Positions 1 through 8,065 are shown, counted from the first letter of the stretch. The stretch: 64,000 nucleotides of DNA from Pseudomonas phenolilytica (GCF_021432765.1 NZ_CP058908.1:3310001-3374000), one strand, 5' to 3'. Notes: generated by a model not told the origin, from the sequence alone. Made by a program: numbers and translations.

Positions 1-2
1 GC

Positions 3-152
3 GCCGAAGTGGCCGCCGGTGACCTGGTCGCCGAGGTCATGTCGGAAAAGGCCCAGTTCGAGATCGAGGCGCCGGTGGCCGGCGTGCTGAAGATCGTCGA
101 GGAAGAAGACGCGGTGATCGCCAAGGGCGCGGTCATCGCCCAGGTGGAATAG
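3..152 (+). CDS. Lipoyl (biotinyl)-domain protein, C-terminal part, 5' end outside the window
   Basis: The last 49 codons of a lipoyl domain are visible. The lipoylated lysine lies in the segment VMSEKAQFEIEAP, the usual beta-hairpin of lipoyl domains of 2-oxoacid dehydrogenase complexes. The chain stops right after the domain, so it is either a free-standing lipoyl protein or the end of a longer E1/E2 component. The next gene, two bases on, is an E2 catalytic domain without its own lipoyl domain, so this domain probably carries acyl groups to it. Partial gene; the parent complex (acetoin dehydrogenase-like) is inferred from the neighbours. Confidence 0.8.
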   Translation, partial: AEVAAGDLVAEVMSEKAQFEIEAPVAGVLKIVEEEDAVIAKGAVIAQVE

Positions 153-154
153 CC

Positions 155-856
155 ATGACTCGACTGGAAATCCTGCCCGAGCGCGCCCCCGAACGGGTGC
201 CGCTCAAGGGCATGCGCAAGATGATCGCGGCGAAGATGCACGAAAGCCTGCAGACCACCGCGCAGCTGACCCACCACAGCGAATGCCGGCTGGATGCGCT
301 GAAAACCCGCCGCGCCGAACTGAAGGCCGAGGGCAGCGCGGTGTCCGTGCAGGACCTGTTGCTACTCAAGGTGATCGAGACGCTCAAGGCCCACCCCAGC
401 CTCAATGCCACGCTGGAAGATGAGGTGATCCACCAGCACGCGGCGGTGCATCTGGGCCTCGCCATTCCACTGCCGGGCGATCTGCTGGTCGCCCCGGCGC
501 TGTTCAATGCCGAACAACTGGACGGCGAAAGCCTGTGCCAGGCGCGCAAGGCGCTGGTGGACAAGGCCCTGGCCGGCAAGCTGTCGGTCAAGGAACTGAC
601 CGGCGCCACCTTCACCGTCTCCAACCTGGGGCTGTCGCGGGTGCATCACTTCACGCCGATCCTCAATCCGCCGCAGGTGGCGATTCTGGGTGTCGGTGGC
701 ATTCAGCGGCGGCTGGAATTCGGGCCGAGCGGCGAGCTGATGGAAGTCGAGTGGATGGGCCTGTCGCTGACCTTCGACCATCGCGCCGTCAACGGCTCGC
801 CCGCGGCGGAGTTTCTCGATGATCTGTGCCGGCGTATCGAGGAGCACGCGGTATGA
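155..856 (+). CDS. 2-oxoacid/acetoin dehydrogenase E2 acyltransferase, catalytic domain only
   Basis: A 233-residue protein that is entirely the chloramphenicol-acetyltransferase-like catalytic domain of dihydrolipoamide acyltransferases. It begins with VPLKGMRKMIAAKM and ends with the active-site motif DHRAVNGSPAAEF, where the His is the general base; Asn replaces the Asp of the usual DHRxxDG. There is no lipoyl or E1/E3-binding domain, so it must rely on the separate lipoyl protein upstream. It transfers the acyl group from lipoyl-lysine to CoA in the cytoplasm. It overlaps the next gene by 4 bases (ATGA-type junction region at 853-856), which indicates an operon. The acetoin substrate is inferred, not shown. 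Confidence 0.85.
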   Translation: MTRLEILPERAPERVPLKGMRKMIAAKMHESLQTTAQLTHHSECRLDALKTRRAELKAEGSAVSVQDLLLLKVIETLKAHPSLNATLEDEVIHQHAAVHLGLAIPLPGDLLVAPALFNAEQLDGESLCQARKALVDKALAGKLSVKELTGATFTVSNLGLSRVHHFTPILNPPQVAILGVGGIQRRLEFGPSGELMEVEWMGLSLTFDHRAVNGSPAAEFLDDLCRRIEEHAV

Positions 857-1620
857 ACGGCATCGCCCGGTTCAGCGTGGCAGCCGGTCTGAATGCCGAG
901 CGGGCCTTGCTGCAGCGCGTCTGCGACGGACTGTTCGACTGCCAGCTGCTGCTCTGGCGCCCCACCGGCCAGGCGCTGGTGATGCCCGGCAGCTTCGAGC
1001 GCCGGCCCGGCTTCGCTCTGGCCAGCCAACGCTGCGCAGCGCAGGGCTGGCCGATCCTGCTGCGCGATACCGGCGGCGAACCGGTGCCGCAATCACCGGC
1101 CGTGCTCAATGTCGCCCTGGCCTGCGCCCTGCCGGCCAGCGACGAGATCGACAGGCGCATCGTCGTCGCCTACGAGCGTCTCCTCGATCCCCTGGCGCTG
1201 TGGCTAGCCGAACATGGTCTGCGGGCCGGAGTCGGCGCGGTGCCGGGTGCCTTCTGCGACGGCCGCTACAACCTGACGCTGGAGGGCCGCAAGCTGGCCG
1301 GCACCGCGCAGCGCTGGCGGCGCAGCCGCGACGGCCGCCCGGCAGTGCTCGCGCACGCGGCCCTGCTGATGGACGACTGGCGCGAACCGATGGCCGAAGT
1401 CGTCAACCGCTTCTATCACGCCTGCGCCAACGACCTGCGCTGCCGCGCCGACAGTCATCTGGCCCTTGGCGAGCGGCTGCCGGGCGCCTGGAGCGAGGCC
1501 GAGTCACTGTCCGACCGCTATCAACGTGTGCTGGCCTGGCAGGGTCTGGAGCTCGGCGCCCGCCCCTTGCCGTGCCCGGTCGCAAGCACGGTCGCCGGTC
1601 CACCCTCCCCCTTGCTTTGA
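853..1620 (+). CDS. Lipoate-protein ligase A-like protein
   Basis: Belongs to the biotin/lipoate protein ligase fold. A segment RDTGGEPVPQSPAVLNVALA corresponds to the lipoyl-AMP binding region, and GRKLAGTAQRWRR carries the catalytic-type lysine. About 255 residues when started at the ATG at 853, which overlaps the E2 stop; a start 27 bases upstream at 826 is possible but would overlap more. Its place directly after the lipoyl-domain and E2 genes suggests it lipoylates that dedicated carrier domain. No accessory lipoate-binding C-terminal domain is present. Membership of the family is clear; specificity for the neighbouring lipoyl protein is inference. Confidence 0.75.
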   Translation: MNGIARFSVAAGLNAERALLQRVCDGLFDCQLLLWRPTGQALVMPGSFERRPGFALASQRCAAQGWPILLRDTGGEPVPQSPAVLNVALACALPASDEIDRRIVVAYERLLDPLALWLAEHGLRAGVGAVPGAFCDGRYNLTLEGRKLAGTAQRWRRSRDGRPAVLAHAALLMDDWREPMAEVVNRFYHACANDLRCRADSHLALGERLPGAWSEAESLSDRYQRVLAWQGLELGARPLPCPVASTVAGPPSPLL

Positions 1621-1669
1621 ACAACAACACGGCCGTCAACCGATCCGGCCATACATCGGAGGAAACACC

Positions 1670-1819
1670 ATGAGCTACCCCACCCCCTCCCCGCCCAAAG
1701 GCAGCCTGCCCGGCCAGCGCGGGTATCCAACACTTCGCCCTGCCAGTCCAGGCGAAGCGGTGACATTTTTCCGTGGCTCGTCACCGCAGCGGGTCACAAC
1801 GGCGAAGCAGGCCATATAA
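1670..1819 (+). CDS. Short proline-rich ORF of unknown function
   Basis: 49 codons starting MSYPTPSPPKGSLPG, preceded by a strong Shine-Dalgarno (GGAGG 7 bases before the ATG) only 50 bases after the ligase gene. I do not recognise it. It may be a genuine small protein or the stump of a longer operon gene cut off where the base composition abruptly becomes AT-rich (about 1815 onward). No signal peptide or membrane segment is visible. Confidence 0.35.
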   Translation: MSYPTPSPPKGSLPGQRGYPTLRPASPGEAVTFFRGSSPQRVTTAKQAI

Positions 1820-1844
1820 AAGTTTAAATAAATAATTTGAAAAG

Positions 1845-1879
1845 CCGTGATATGCGCATGCCATTACGCGCTATCACGG
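1845..1879. repeat. Inverted repeat upstream of the PQQ dehydrogenase
   Basis: Arms CCGTGATA-T-GCGC (1845-1857) and GCGC-TATCACGG (1868-1879) form a 12-bp stem with one bulged T and a 10-base loop. It lies in an AT-rich stretch 110 bases before the dehydrogenase start and is not followed by a T-run, so an operator or leader structure is more likely than a terminator. The rest of 1820-1990 holds no gene. Confidence 0.45.
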
Positions 1880-1990
1880 GGCGCAATACCGATACCGACT
1901 TAACAACAAAAGAAACACCACAAGAGCCTTTATTCATAAATGCTCGTTGTACCCACGCACGCCTGAAACCCTAAACAAGGAATAATAAAA

Positions 1991-4123
1991 ATGAAATCCA
2001 AACAGTCAAACCTAAGGGTGCACCTAATCATGGCTGCCTCGCTTTTTGCGATCACGCCGCTGCATGCATCAGACAGAGTCATTACCGACAAGGAATTATC
2101 TGATGAATCAAATACTGCTGATTGGCTGGCTTATGGGCGAACGCACTCCGAGCAGAGGTTCAGCCCTCTCAAAGACATCAATGTAGATAACGTCAGCCAG
2201 CTCAAGCCTGAATGGTACGCGCCGCTGCCGGACCGTTCCGATATGGTCGGGACGCCCTTGGTGGTCGATGGCGTCATGTATTACGTGGGTGAAATGAACA
2301 GAACCCGTGCATTCGACGCTCGCTCGGGCAAGATGCTTTGGGAATATGATCCTCAAGTTTCCAAAGAGATCCTCGACAACAACATGAAGAAGGTCTTCTG
2401 GAAGCATAATCGCGGCCTTTCAACCTACGGCGACAAGTTATTCATTGCCACCTGGGATGGCCGCCTGATTGCAATCAACCGAAAAGACGGCAAGGAAGTC
2501 TGGCAGACCCGTACCTTCGATCACGACCAGCCGTTGAATATCACCGGTCATCCCAAGGCCTTCGATGGAAAAGTATTCGTCGGCAATGGCGGAACGGAAC
2601 TTGGTCCGATGCGTGGGTATGTGACCGCTTATGATGCCGAAACGGGTAAGCAGGTCTGGCGTTTCTATATCGTCCCTGGCAACCCTGCCGATGGATTCGA
2701 GGATGCCGCTCAGGAAATGGCGGCCAAAACCTGGACTGGCCGGTGGTGGGAAAACGGCGGCGGCGGTAATGCCTGGCACGGCTGGACCTACGACGCCAAA
2801 TACAACCAGCTCATCTTCGGTACAGGTAACGGTGGGCCATGGAATATCAAGGTGCGTAGCCCGGAGGGTGGCGACAACCTGTTCCTGTGTTCTGTCGTAG
2901 CGGTAGATGCGGATACCGGCGAATACAAATGGCACGTACAAACTGCCCCAGGCGACACCTGGGACTACAACTCGAACATGGACATCGTGCTGGCCGATTT
3001 GAAAATCGATGGCAAGGATGTTGACGCCGTATTGCATGCGCCGAAGAACGGCTTCTTCTATACGATCGACCGCTCGAACGGCAAGGTACTGTCCGCCGAG
3101 AAATTCGCAGACGCCAACTGGTCAACCAAATATGACCTGAAAGAACAGCGCCATATTGTTGCTGAAGGCGCGAGATATCCTGATGGCGAGAAGAATATCT
3201 ACCCCTCGGCATTCGGTGCGCACTCATGGCATGCGATGTCTTACAACCCCGAGTTGAATCTCGCCTTCATCCCCACCAACCACTTGGGCAACACCTTCAA
3301 GGACAATGGCAAGGACACGAAGCCTGGCCACAAGATGGCGAGTCACAAACTCTACCTGGGGCTGACTGGTTGGGAATTGACCAAAGACCCGCATGAATCA
3401 CGCGGCTCCCTACAGGCCTGGGACCCGATCAAGAACGAGCGTGTGTGGCAAGTCAACCAGAAGAGCCCATGGGGTGGCGGAACCCTGACCACGGCCGGCA
3501 ACCTGGTTTTCCAGGGCCAGCCTGACGGCCTGTTCAAAGCCTACGATGCCCGCACCGGCGACGAACTTTGGTCATATGACGTGGGCCTCGGTATCTCTGC
3601 GCCACCGATTACCTACAAGCTCGATGGCAAGCAGATGGTTTCCCTGCTGGTGGGCCCCGGTGGTGCATTGGCCTCCAACTTCGGCGGCTCCGGTGAACTG
3701 GGTTTTGAAAGCCATGGCTGGAAATATGGTGCGCATGAGCGCCGCATCATGACCTTCTCGCTGGACGGAAAAGCGGTTATCCCCAAACAGCCGGCACCGC
3801 AGCTTGCCAAGCCGATTATCGATGCGAAGTTTGAAGTCGATGCCAAGAAAGCAGAGGCCGGCGCGGGAGTGTTTGCGGAGAACCTCTGTGTCGGCTGTCA
3901 TGGCGCCGGAGCTGTTGCGGGTATGAAGGCACCCGATCTGCGGGAGTCGCCGATATTGCTCACAGGCAGTGAGAAGGCGTTCGAGAGCGTTGTACGCGGC
4001 GGTGCGCTACTTGCCAACGGCATGCCCAAGTTCCCGGATCTGACCGATGCCGAGCTGGAAAGCATCCGTCACTTCGTTCGCCGGCAAGCACACGACGGGG
4101 TGAAGTCTGGTGGCGGACATTAG
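1991..4123 (+). CDS. PQQ-dependent quinohaemoprotein dehydrogenase (alcohol dehydrogenase family), periplasmic
   Basis: A 710-residue eight-bladed propeller dehydrogenase that should oxidise alcohols or related substrates in the periplasm using PQQ and pass electrons to its own haem c. Signal peptide at residues 1-26; propeller about 40-590; cytochrome c domain with CVGCH at 633-637 and the likely axial Met678 in NGMPKF. The catalytic Asp is probably D325 (GDTWDYN); the residue two further on is Asn, not the Asp typical of lanthanide-dependent forms, so calcium is expected. The vicinal disulfide Cys pair usually found near residue 135 is absent (V135-F136 in KKVFWKHNRG). Codon use is more AT-rich than that of the neighbours. 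No pqq biosynthesis genes lie nearby. Substrate unknown. Confidence 0.9.
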   Translation: MKSKQSNLRVHLIMAASLFAITPLHASDRVITDKELSDESNTADWLAYGRTHSEQRFSPLKDINVDNVSQLKPEWYAPLPDRSDMVGTPLVVDGVMYYVGEMNRTRAFDARSGKMLWEYDPQVSKEILDNNMKKVFWKHNRGLSTYGDKLFIATWDGRLIAINRKDGKEVWQTRTFDHDQPLNITGHPKAFDGKVFVGNGGTELGPMRGYVTAYDAETGKQVWRFYIVPGNPADGFEDAAQEMAAKTWTGRWWENGGGGNAWHGWTYDAKYNQLIFGTGNGGPWNIKVRSPEGGDNLFLCSVVAVDADTGEYKWHVQTAPGDTWDYNSNMDIVLADLKIDGKDVDAVLHAPKNGFFYTIDRSNGKVLSAEKFADANWSTKYDLKEQRHIVAEGARYPDGEKNIYPSAFGAHSWHAMSYNPELNLAFIPTNHLGNTFKDNGKDTKPGHKMASHKLYLGLTGWELTKDPHESRGSLQAWDPIKNERVWQVNQKSPWGGGTLTTAGNLVFQGQPDGLFKAYDARTGDELWSYDVGLGISAPPITYKLDGKQMVSLLVGPGGALASNFGGSGELGFESHGWKYGAHERRIMTFSLDGKAVIPKQPAPQLAKPIIDAKFEVDAKKAEAGAGVFAENLCVGCHGAGAVAGMKAPDLRESPILLTGSEKAFESVVRGGALLANGMPKFPDLTDAELESIRHFVRRQAHDGVKSGGGH

Positions 4124-4160
4124 GCCGACAACTTTCGATCACCAACCAAACAGTTGAACC

Positions 4161-4250
4161 GGTAACGCCTGAATAGCCAGGCGTTACCAATAGCAGAAAC
4201 GCACGCGAATACCGTGAATGCCCACAGGCATTGCGGCTAACGGTATTCGC
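4161..4250. repeat. Two tandem perfect inverted repeats between the dehydrogenase and porin genes
   Basis: First: GGTAACGCCT (4161-4170) and AGGCGTTACC (4179-4188), a 10-bp stem with an 8-base loop. Second: GCGAATACCG (4205-4214) and CGGTATTCGC (4241-4250), a 10-bp stem enclosing a smaller AATGCC/GGCATT hairpin. Neither is followed by a T-run. They could end the upstream transcript, stabilise the mRNA, or bind a regulator of the porin gene. Confidence 0.55.
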
Positions 4251-4286
4251 TGCACGCGCACCGTTACATCCCAAAGGATCAGAACA

Positions 4287-5555
4287 ATGACAATAAGCCT
4301 GCGCTTCGGCAGCGGCCTTCTCGCCGCCTGCCTGTTCACTTCTGCCCAAGCGGCCGAGTATTCACCCGATCAGTTCCTGTTCGGCGACTGGAACGGCAGC
4401 CGCACCCGCCTGCATGAGGCCGGCGTCGACCTGCAGATCACCTACGTCAACGAGCTGGCCTGGAACACCCAGGGCGGCGATGACCACACCGGGACCTACT
4501 CCGATCAGCTGATGTTCGATGCCGCGCTGGACCTCGACAAACTGCTGGGCTGGTCCGGCGCCGGATTCCGCTTCACGGTGGTCAACCGCAACGGCGAAAA
4601 CCTCAACGCCGAGGCTGACCTCGGCGTGCTGCTGCAACCGCAGGAAATTTATGGCTACGGCAGCACCACACGGCTGGTGCAGTTCTATTACCAGCAGGCG
4701 CTGCTCGATGACCGTCTGCTGATCAAACTCGGGCGTTTGCCCATGAGCGGCGAGATATTCCCCTTCGCCTGCCCGTTCCAGAACCTCGGTTTCTGCGGCA
4801 CGGTGCCCGGCTACATCACGCCCAACTGGTACACCTGGCCGATCAGCCAGTGGGGCGCCACTGCGCGTTATCAGTTCAATCAAGAATGGTCGCTGCAGAC
4901 CGCCCTGTATCAGGTCAATCCGCGTTTCACCGAGCGCGAGCAGGGCCTGAACTTCGGCAGCCCGTCGGGCACCACTGGCTACCACGCGGTTGCCGAACTG
5001 GGCTGGACGCCGACCTTCTCTGGCCAGCCCGGCGCCTATCGGCTGGGCCTGTGGCGCAATACCGGCGACTTCGAGGACGTCTACCGTGACGCTGCGGGCC
5101 GGCCGATGGCGCTTTCCGGTGCGCCTGCCGCCGAACACGACCAGGCCACCGGCGGCTACCTGATGGCCGAACAGCAGCTCTGGCAGAGCACGGCGGTGTC
5201 CGCGCGACGCTTCAAGCTGTTCGCCCACTTGATTCAGTCCGACCCGGACGTGACCTACATCGAGCGGGTCTGGCAGGTCGGCGGCATCCTCTCCGCACCG
5301 TTTGCCAGCCGCCCGGATGACGAAGTCGGCCTTGCCCTCGGGCGCCTGGAAATCAACGACGACTCGCGTCGCCGTCTGCGCGAACAAGGCGAGCCGGTGC
5401 CAGACAGGGAGTATCCGGCCGAACTCTACTACCGCGTCGCGCTGACGCCTGCCGTTTCGCTGAGCCCGAACATTCAGTACTTCCACCAGCCCGGCGGCTA
5501 CGCGGATGAGCGGGACAGCGTCGTGTTCGGCTTGAAGACCGTCATCAGCTTCTGA
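4287..5555 (+). CDS. OprB-family carbohydrate-selective porin
   Basis: A 422-residue outer-membrane beta-barrel of the OprB family with a signal peptide cleaved after AQA (about residue 22). The mature start YSPDQFLFGDWNGSRTRLHEAGVDL is typical of the family, and the chain ends in Phe (VIF-type C-terminus, GLKTVISF) as expected for barrel assembly. The ATG at 4287 was chosen because AAAGGA lies 10 bases upstream and the signal peptide begins there; the longer frame from 4218 runs through the inverted repeat. OprB porins admit sugars and small polyols. The position after a PQQ dehydrogenase suggests entry of that enzyme's substrate, which is inference. Confidence 0.85.
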   Translation: MTISLRFGSGLLAACLFTSAQAAEYSPDQFLFGDWNGSRTRLHEAGVDLQITYVNELAWNTQGGDDHTGTYSDQLMFDAALDLDKLLGWSGAGFRFTVVNRNGENLNAEADLGVLLQPQEIYGYGSTTRLVQFYYQQALLDDRLLIKLGRLPMSGEIFPFACPFQNLGFCGTVPGYITPNWYTWPISQWGATARYQFNQEWSLQTALYQVNPRFTEREQGLNFGSPSGTTGYHAVAELGWTPTFSGQPGAYRLGLWRNTGDFEDVYRDAAGRPMALSGAPAAEHDQATGGYLMAEQQLWQSTAVSARRFKLFAHLIQSDPDVTYIERVWQVGGILSAPFASRPDDEVGLALGRLEINDDSRRRLREQGEPVPDREYPAELYYRVALTPAVSLSPNIQYFHQPGGYADERDSVVFGLKTVISF

Positions 5556-5671
5556 GCTGTTGCGACGACAGGCGCCCTTTGCGAAGCACCCGCCGTGCTC
5601 GAATTGGCGAGTTGAGACTAGGCTTGCTGGTCTGAATCGATGCCACGTCGCTCGCCTCTTCGTTCTTGCCC

Positions 5672-5706
5672 TCGCCTGCAGCGCAGCCTGGTTGCGCTGC
5701 AGGCGA
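5672..5706. repeat. 14-bp perfect inverted repeat (possible terminator)
   Basis: TCGCCTGCAGCGCA (5672-5685) and TGCGCTGCAGGCGA (5693-5706) are exact reverse complements separated by 7 bases, placed 117 bases after the porin stop and 40 bases before the next ATG. It has no T-run. It may act as a terminator for the porin message or as a structured leader of the next gene. Confidence 0.5.
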
Positions 5707-5746
5707 ACCCAGAAGGCGAAAGACGGCGGCGCCAAGGAGAACGTCG

Positions 5747-6583
5747 ATGAGCCCTTCCTGTGTTTCGCAAAAGCGCGCCGCCTTTCGCACGTTGCACCAG
5801 TCCGGTTGTTTCGTTTTGCCCAACCCGTGGGATGCCGGCAGCGCCAGCGTCCTCGCCGGACTCGGCTTCAAGGCGCTGGCGACAACCAGTTCGGGCTACG
5901 CGTGGTCGTGCGCCCGTGCGGACGGCCAGATGCCGCGCGACGCGGTGCTGGCGCATATGCGCTACATGGCCCAGGCCACCGACCTGCCGGTGAACGCCGA
6001 TTTCGAGAGCGGCTACGCCGATACCCCCGAAGGCGTGGCCGAAAGCGTGCGGTTGGCGATCGAAACCGGCGTGGCGGGCATTTCCATCGAAGACTCGACC
6101 GGCGACGCGCAGGCACCGCTGCGCGACATTTGCGAGTCGGTCGAGCGCATCGCTGCCGCCCGCGCGGCGATCGACGCACACGGCGGCGATACCTTGCTGA
6201 TCGGCCGTGCGGAGAACTTCTTCGTCGGTCGTGCCGATCTCGACGACGCCATTTCGCGCCTGCAGGCCTATGCCGCTGCCGGCGCTGACTGCCTCTACGC
6301 ACCGGGTATCCGCACACGTGAGCAGATCGCCGCCGTCGTCGCCGCGGTCGCGCCGAAGCCGGTCAATGTGCTGATCGGCTGGGACAGCGAGCTGACCGTG
6401 CAGGACCTCGCCGATCTCGGCGTCCGGCGTATCAGTGTCGGTGGCGCGCTGGCACGAGCGGCATGGGGCGGATTTCTGCGCGCGGCGCGCACCATCGCCG
6501 AGCAGGGACGTTTCGACGGCTTCGCCACTGCGGCCTCCGGTGCGGAACTCGATGCGCTGTTCGGCAAGCCGGACCGGCCTTGA
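5747..6583 (+). CDS. Isocitrate lyase/phosphoenolpyruvate mutase superfamily protein
   Basis: 278 residues of the PEP mutase/isocitrate lyase TIM-barrel family. Recognisable features are the N-terminal PNPWDAGSA, the substrate/Mg site segment NADFESGYAD (about 85-95) and ISIEDSTG (about 120). The family breaks or rearranges C-C or P-C bonds next to a carboxylate (2-methylisocitrate lyase, oxaloacetate hydrolase, carboxyphosphonoenolpyruvate mutase). The KKCGH catalytic loop of true isocitrate lyases was not seen, so I call only the superfamily. Start at 5747 chosen for the AAGGAGA 7 bases upstream; the in-frame extension to 5666 crosses the inverted repeat. Confidence 0.75.
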   Translation: MSPSCVSQKRAAFRTLHQSGCFVLPNPWDAGSASVLAGLGFKALATTSSGYAWSCARADGQMPRDAVLAHMRYMAQATDLPVNADFESGYADTPEGVAESVRLAIETGVAGISIEDSTGDAQAPLRDICESVERIAAARAAIDAHGGDTLLIGRAENFFVGRADLDDAISRLQAYAAAGADCLYAPGIRTREQIAAVVAAVAPKPVNVLIGWDSELTVQDLADLGVRRISVGGALARAAWGGFLRAARTIAEQGRFDGFATAASGAELDALFGKPDRP

Positions 6584-6673
6584 AACACCGGATAGCGGGC
6601 ATTTGGCCACAGGTGAAGGGAACCCTGTGCCTGCGCGTGCCTCTACTGCTCGAACCTTTGCAAGGCGAAACGA

Positions 6674-7651
6674 ATGAACAACCCTGACCGTCCGGTCGTC
6701 GTGATCTGCGGTGCCAGCGCCGGCGTCGGGCGCGCCACCGCGCATGTTTTCGCCGCTGCCGGTTATTCCATCGGCCTGGTGGCACGCAGCGACGAGGGGC
6801 TGGCGCTGACGCTGGAAGAGTTACAGCCGTACGAGGTCGCGACGCTGGCGATCAGTGCGGACGTGGCCGACGCGGAACAACTGAACACCGCTGCGCAGCG
6901 ATTCGAAGCCGAACTCGGCCCGGTGGACGTCTGGATCAACTCGGCGATGGTGACGGTATTCGCCCCGGTCGACCAATTGCTGCCGGAAGAGATACGGCGT
7001 GTCACCGAAGTGACCTACCTGGGCACCGTGCACGGCACGCTGGCGGCGCTTGAACTGATGCGTCCGCGCAACCGCGGCCTGATCATCCAGGTCGGCTCGG
7101 CGCTGGCCTATCGGGCCATCCCGCTGCAATCGGCCTATTGCGGCGCGAAGTTCGCGGTGCGTGGCTTTACCGACTCGCTGAGGTGCGAACTCATTCATCA
7201 CGCCAGCAAGATCAGGCTGTGCATGGTCCAGCTGCCGGCGATGAACACACCCCAGTTCGACTGGGCGCGCAACAAGCTCGGCAAGCGCGTCCAACCGGTC
7301 CCACCGATCCACGATCCCTACGTCGCGGCGCGAGCCATCTTCAACGTGGTGAATGCCCCACCGCGCGAGCTATGGCTCGGAGCGCCGACCATCAAGGCGA
7401 TCATCGGCACGCTGTTCTTTCCGGGCCTGCTCGATCGACTGCTGGCGCGCGGTGCCTGGTCCGGCCAGATGAGCGGCGACACGGAGTTGGCGCAACAGGC
7501 GGGCAACCTGTTCGAGCCGGTCAACGGGCTGCACGACGCGCGCGGCCGGTTCGATCGCAATTCGCGCCAGCGCGCGTGGGGCCTGAGTTCAAGCCATGTC
7601 ATCGCCGTGTTGATCGTCGCCACAGCGCTGGTGGCCTTGTTGATTCCGTAG
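6674..7651 (+). CDS. Short-chain dehydrogenase/reductase with C-terminal membrane anchor
   Basis: 325-residue SDR. N-terminal Rossmann motif is CGASAGVGRA (about 12-21), the active-site pair is YCGAK (Y155-K159 region), and the catalytic Ser lies in VGSALAYR. After the 250-residue catalytic domain comes an Arg-rich linker and a final hydrophobic segment SSHVIAVLIVATALVALLIP, which should anchor the enzyme in the inner membrane. Substrate unknown; NADP preference is possible from the Arg after the second strand. Related proteins in pseudomonads are annotated only as SDR oxidoreductases. Confidence 0.8.
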   Translation: MNNPDRPVVVICGASAGVGRATAHVFAAAGYSIGLVARSDEGLALTLEELQPYEVATLAISADVADAEQLNTAAQRFEAELGPVDVWINSAMVTVFAPVDQLLPEEIRRVTEVTYLGTVHGTLAALELMRPRNRGLIIQVGSALAYRAIPLQSAYCGAKFAVRGFTDSLRCELIHHASKIRLCMVQLPAMNTPQFDWARNKLGKRVQPVPPIHDPYVAARAIFNVVNAPPRELWLGAPTIKAIIGTLFFPGLLDRLLARGAWSGQMSGDTELAQQAGNLFEPVNGLHDARGRFDRNSRQRAWGLSSSHVIAVLIVATALVALLIP

Positions 7652-8065
7652 CACACACGGCCCGGTGCTTCCTTCATTGAAACACCGGGGCACGGATCAG
7701 CTCATCCATGAGCGTCGCCGGCGGCGCATCGCACTGATTTCAAAGACATTACCGAACAGAAAACACTCAATTCGCAGCCAGCACCCGGCCAGCAAGGCGT
7801 CGCGCAAGTTGTTCTGGAGATATCAACGCCGTTATCCACAGCATCTGTGGATTAATCCCGGCAATCGTTCGGGTCGAGTTCGATCAGCTGAACCAACCGT
7901 ACGGCGGCGGTAGTCGCATGCGCCCGCTCGGCCTGTTTCGCGCCAGCCGGGCCGCCGGACCGCCGACCGCTGGTCAGCCGAAGCTCATGCAACGCACCTG
8001 CGCGCCGATAGACCGCCATCGCCATGCCCATCCGCTGGGCCGGCTGTCTTGATGCTGAGGATTAG
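7652..8065. other. Intergenic region, 414 bases, with a DnaA-box-like palindrome
   Basis: No supported gene. The stretch between the SDR stop and the chemoreceptor start carries the 7832-7855 palindrome described separately and GC-rich sequence of unknown role. The chemoreceptor promoter must lie here but I see no clear consensus. The ribosome-binding region is weak (GAGGATTAG before 8066). Confidence 0.4.
7832..7855. promoter_or_regulatory. DnaA-box-like palindrome
   Basis: TTATCCACA (7832-7840) is an exact DnaA box consensus. It is followed after 5 bases by TGTGGATTA (7846-7854), an inverted copy with one mismatch. Together they form an 8-bp stem ATCCACAG/CTGTGGAT with a 3-base loop. It could bind DnaA or be an operator of another protein with a similar palindrome. 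Confidence 0.4.

Noticed and set aside
826..852. Earlier start of the lipoate ligase-like gene at 826
   Set aside because: It would overlap E2 by 31 bases; the ATG at 853 gives the usual short overlap and matches the domain start.
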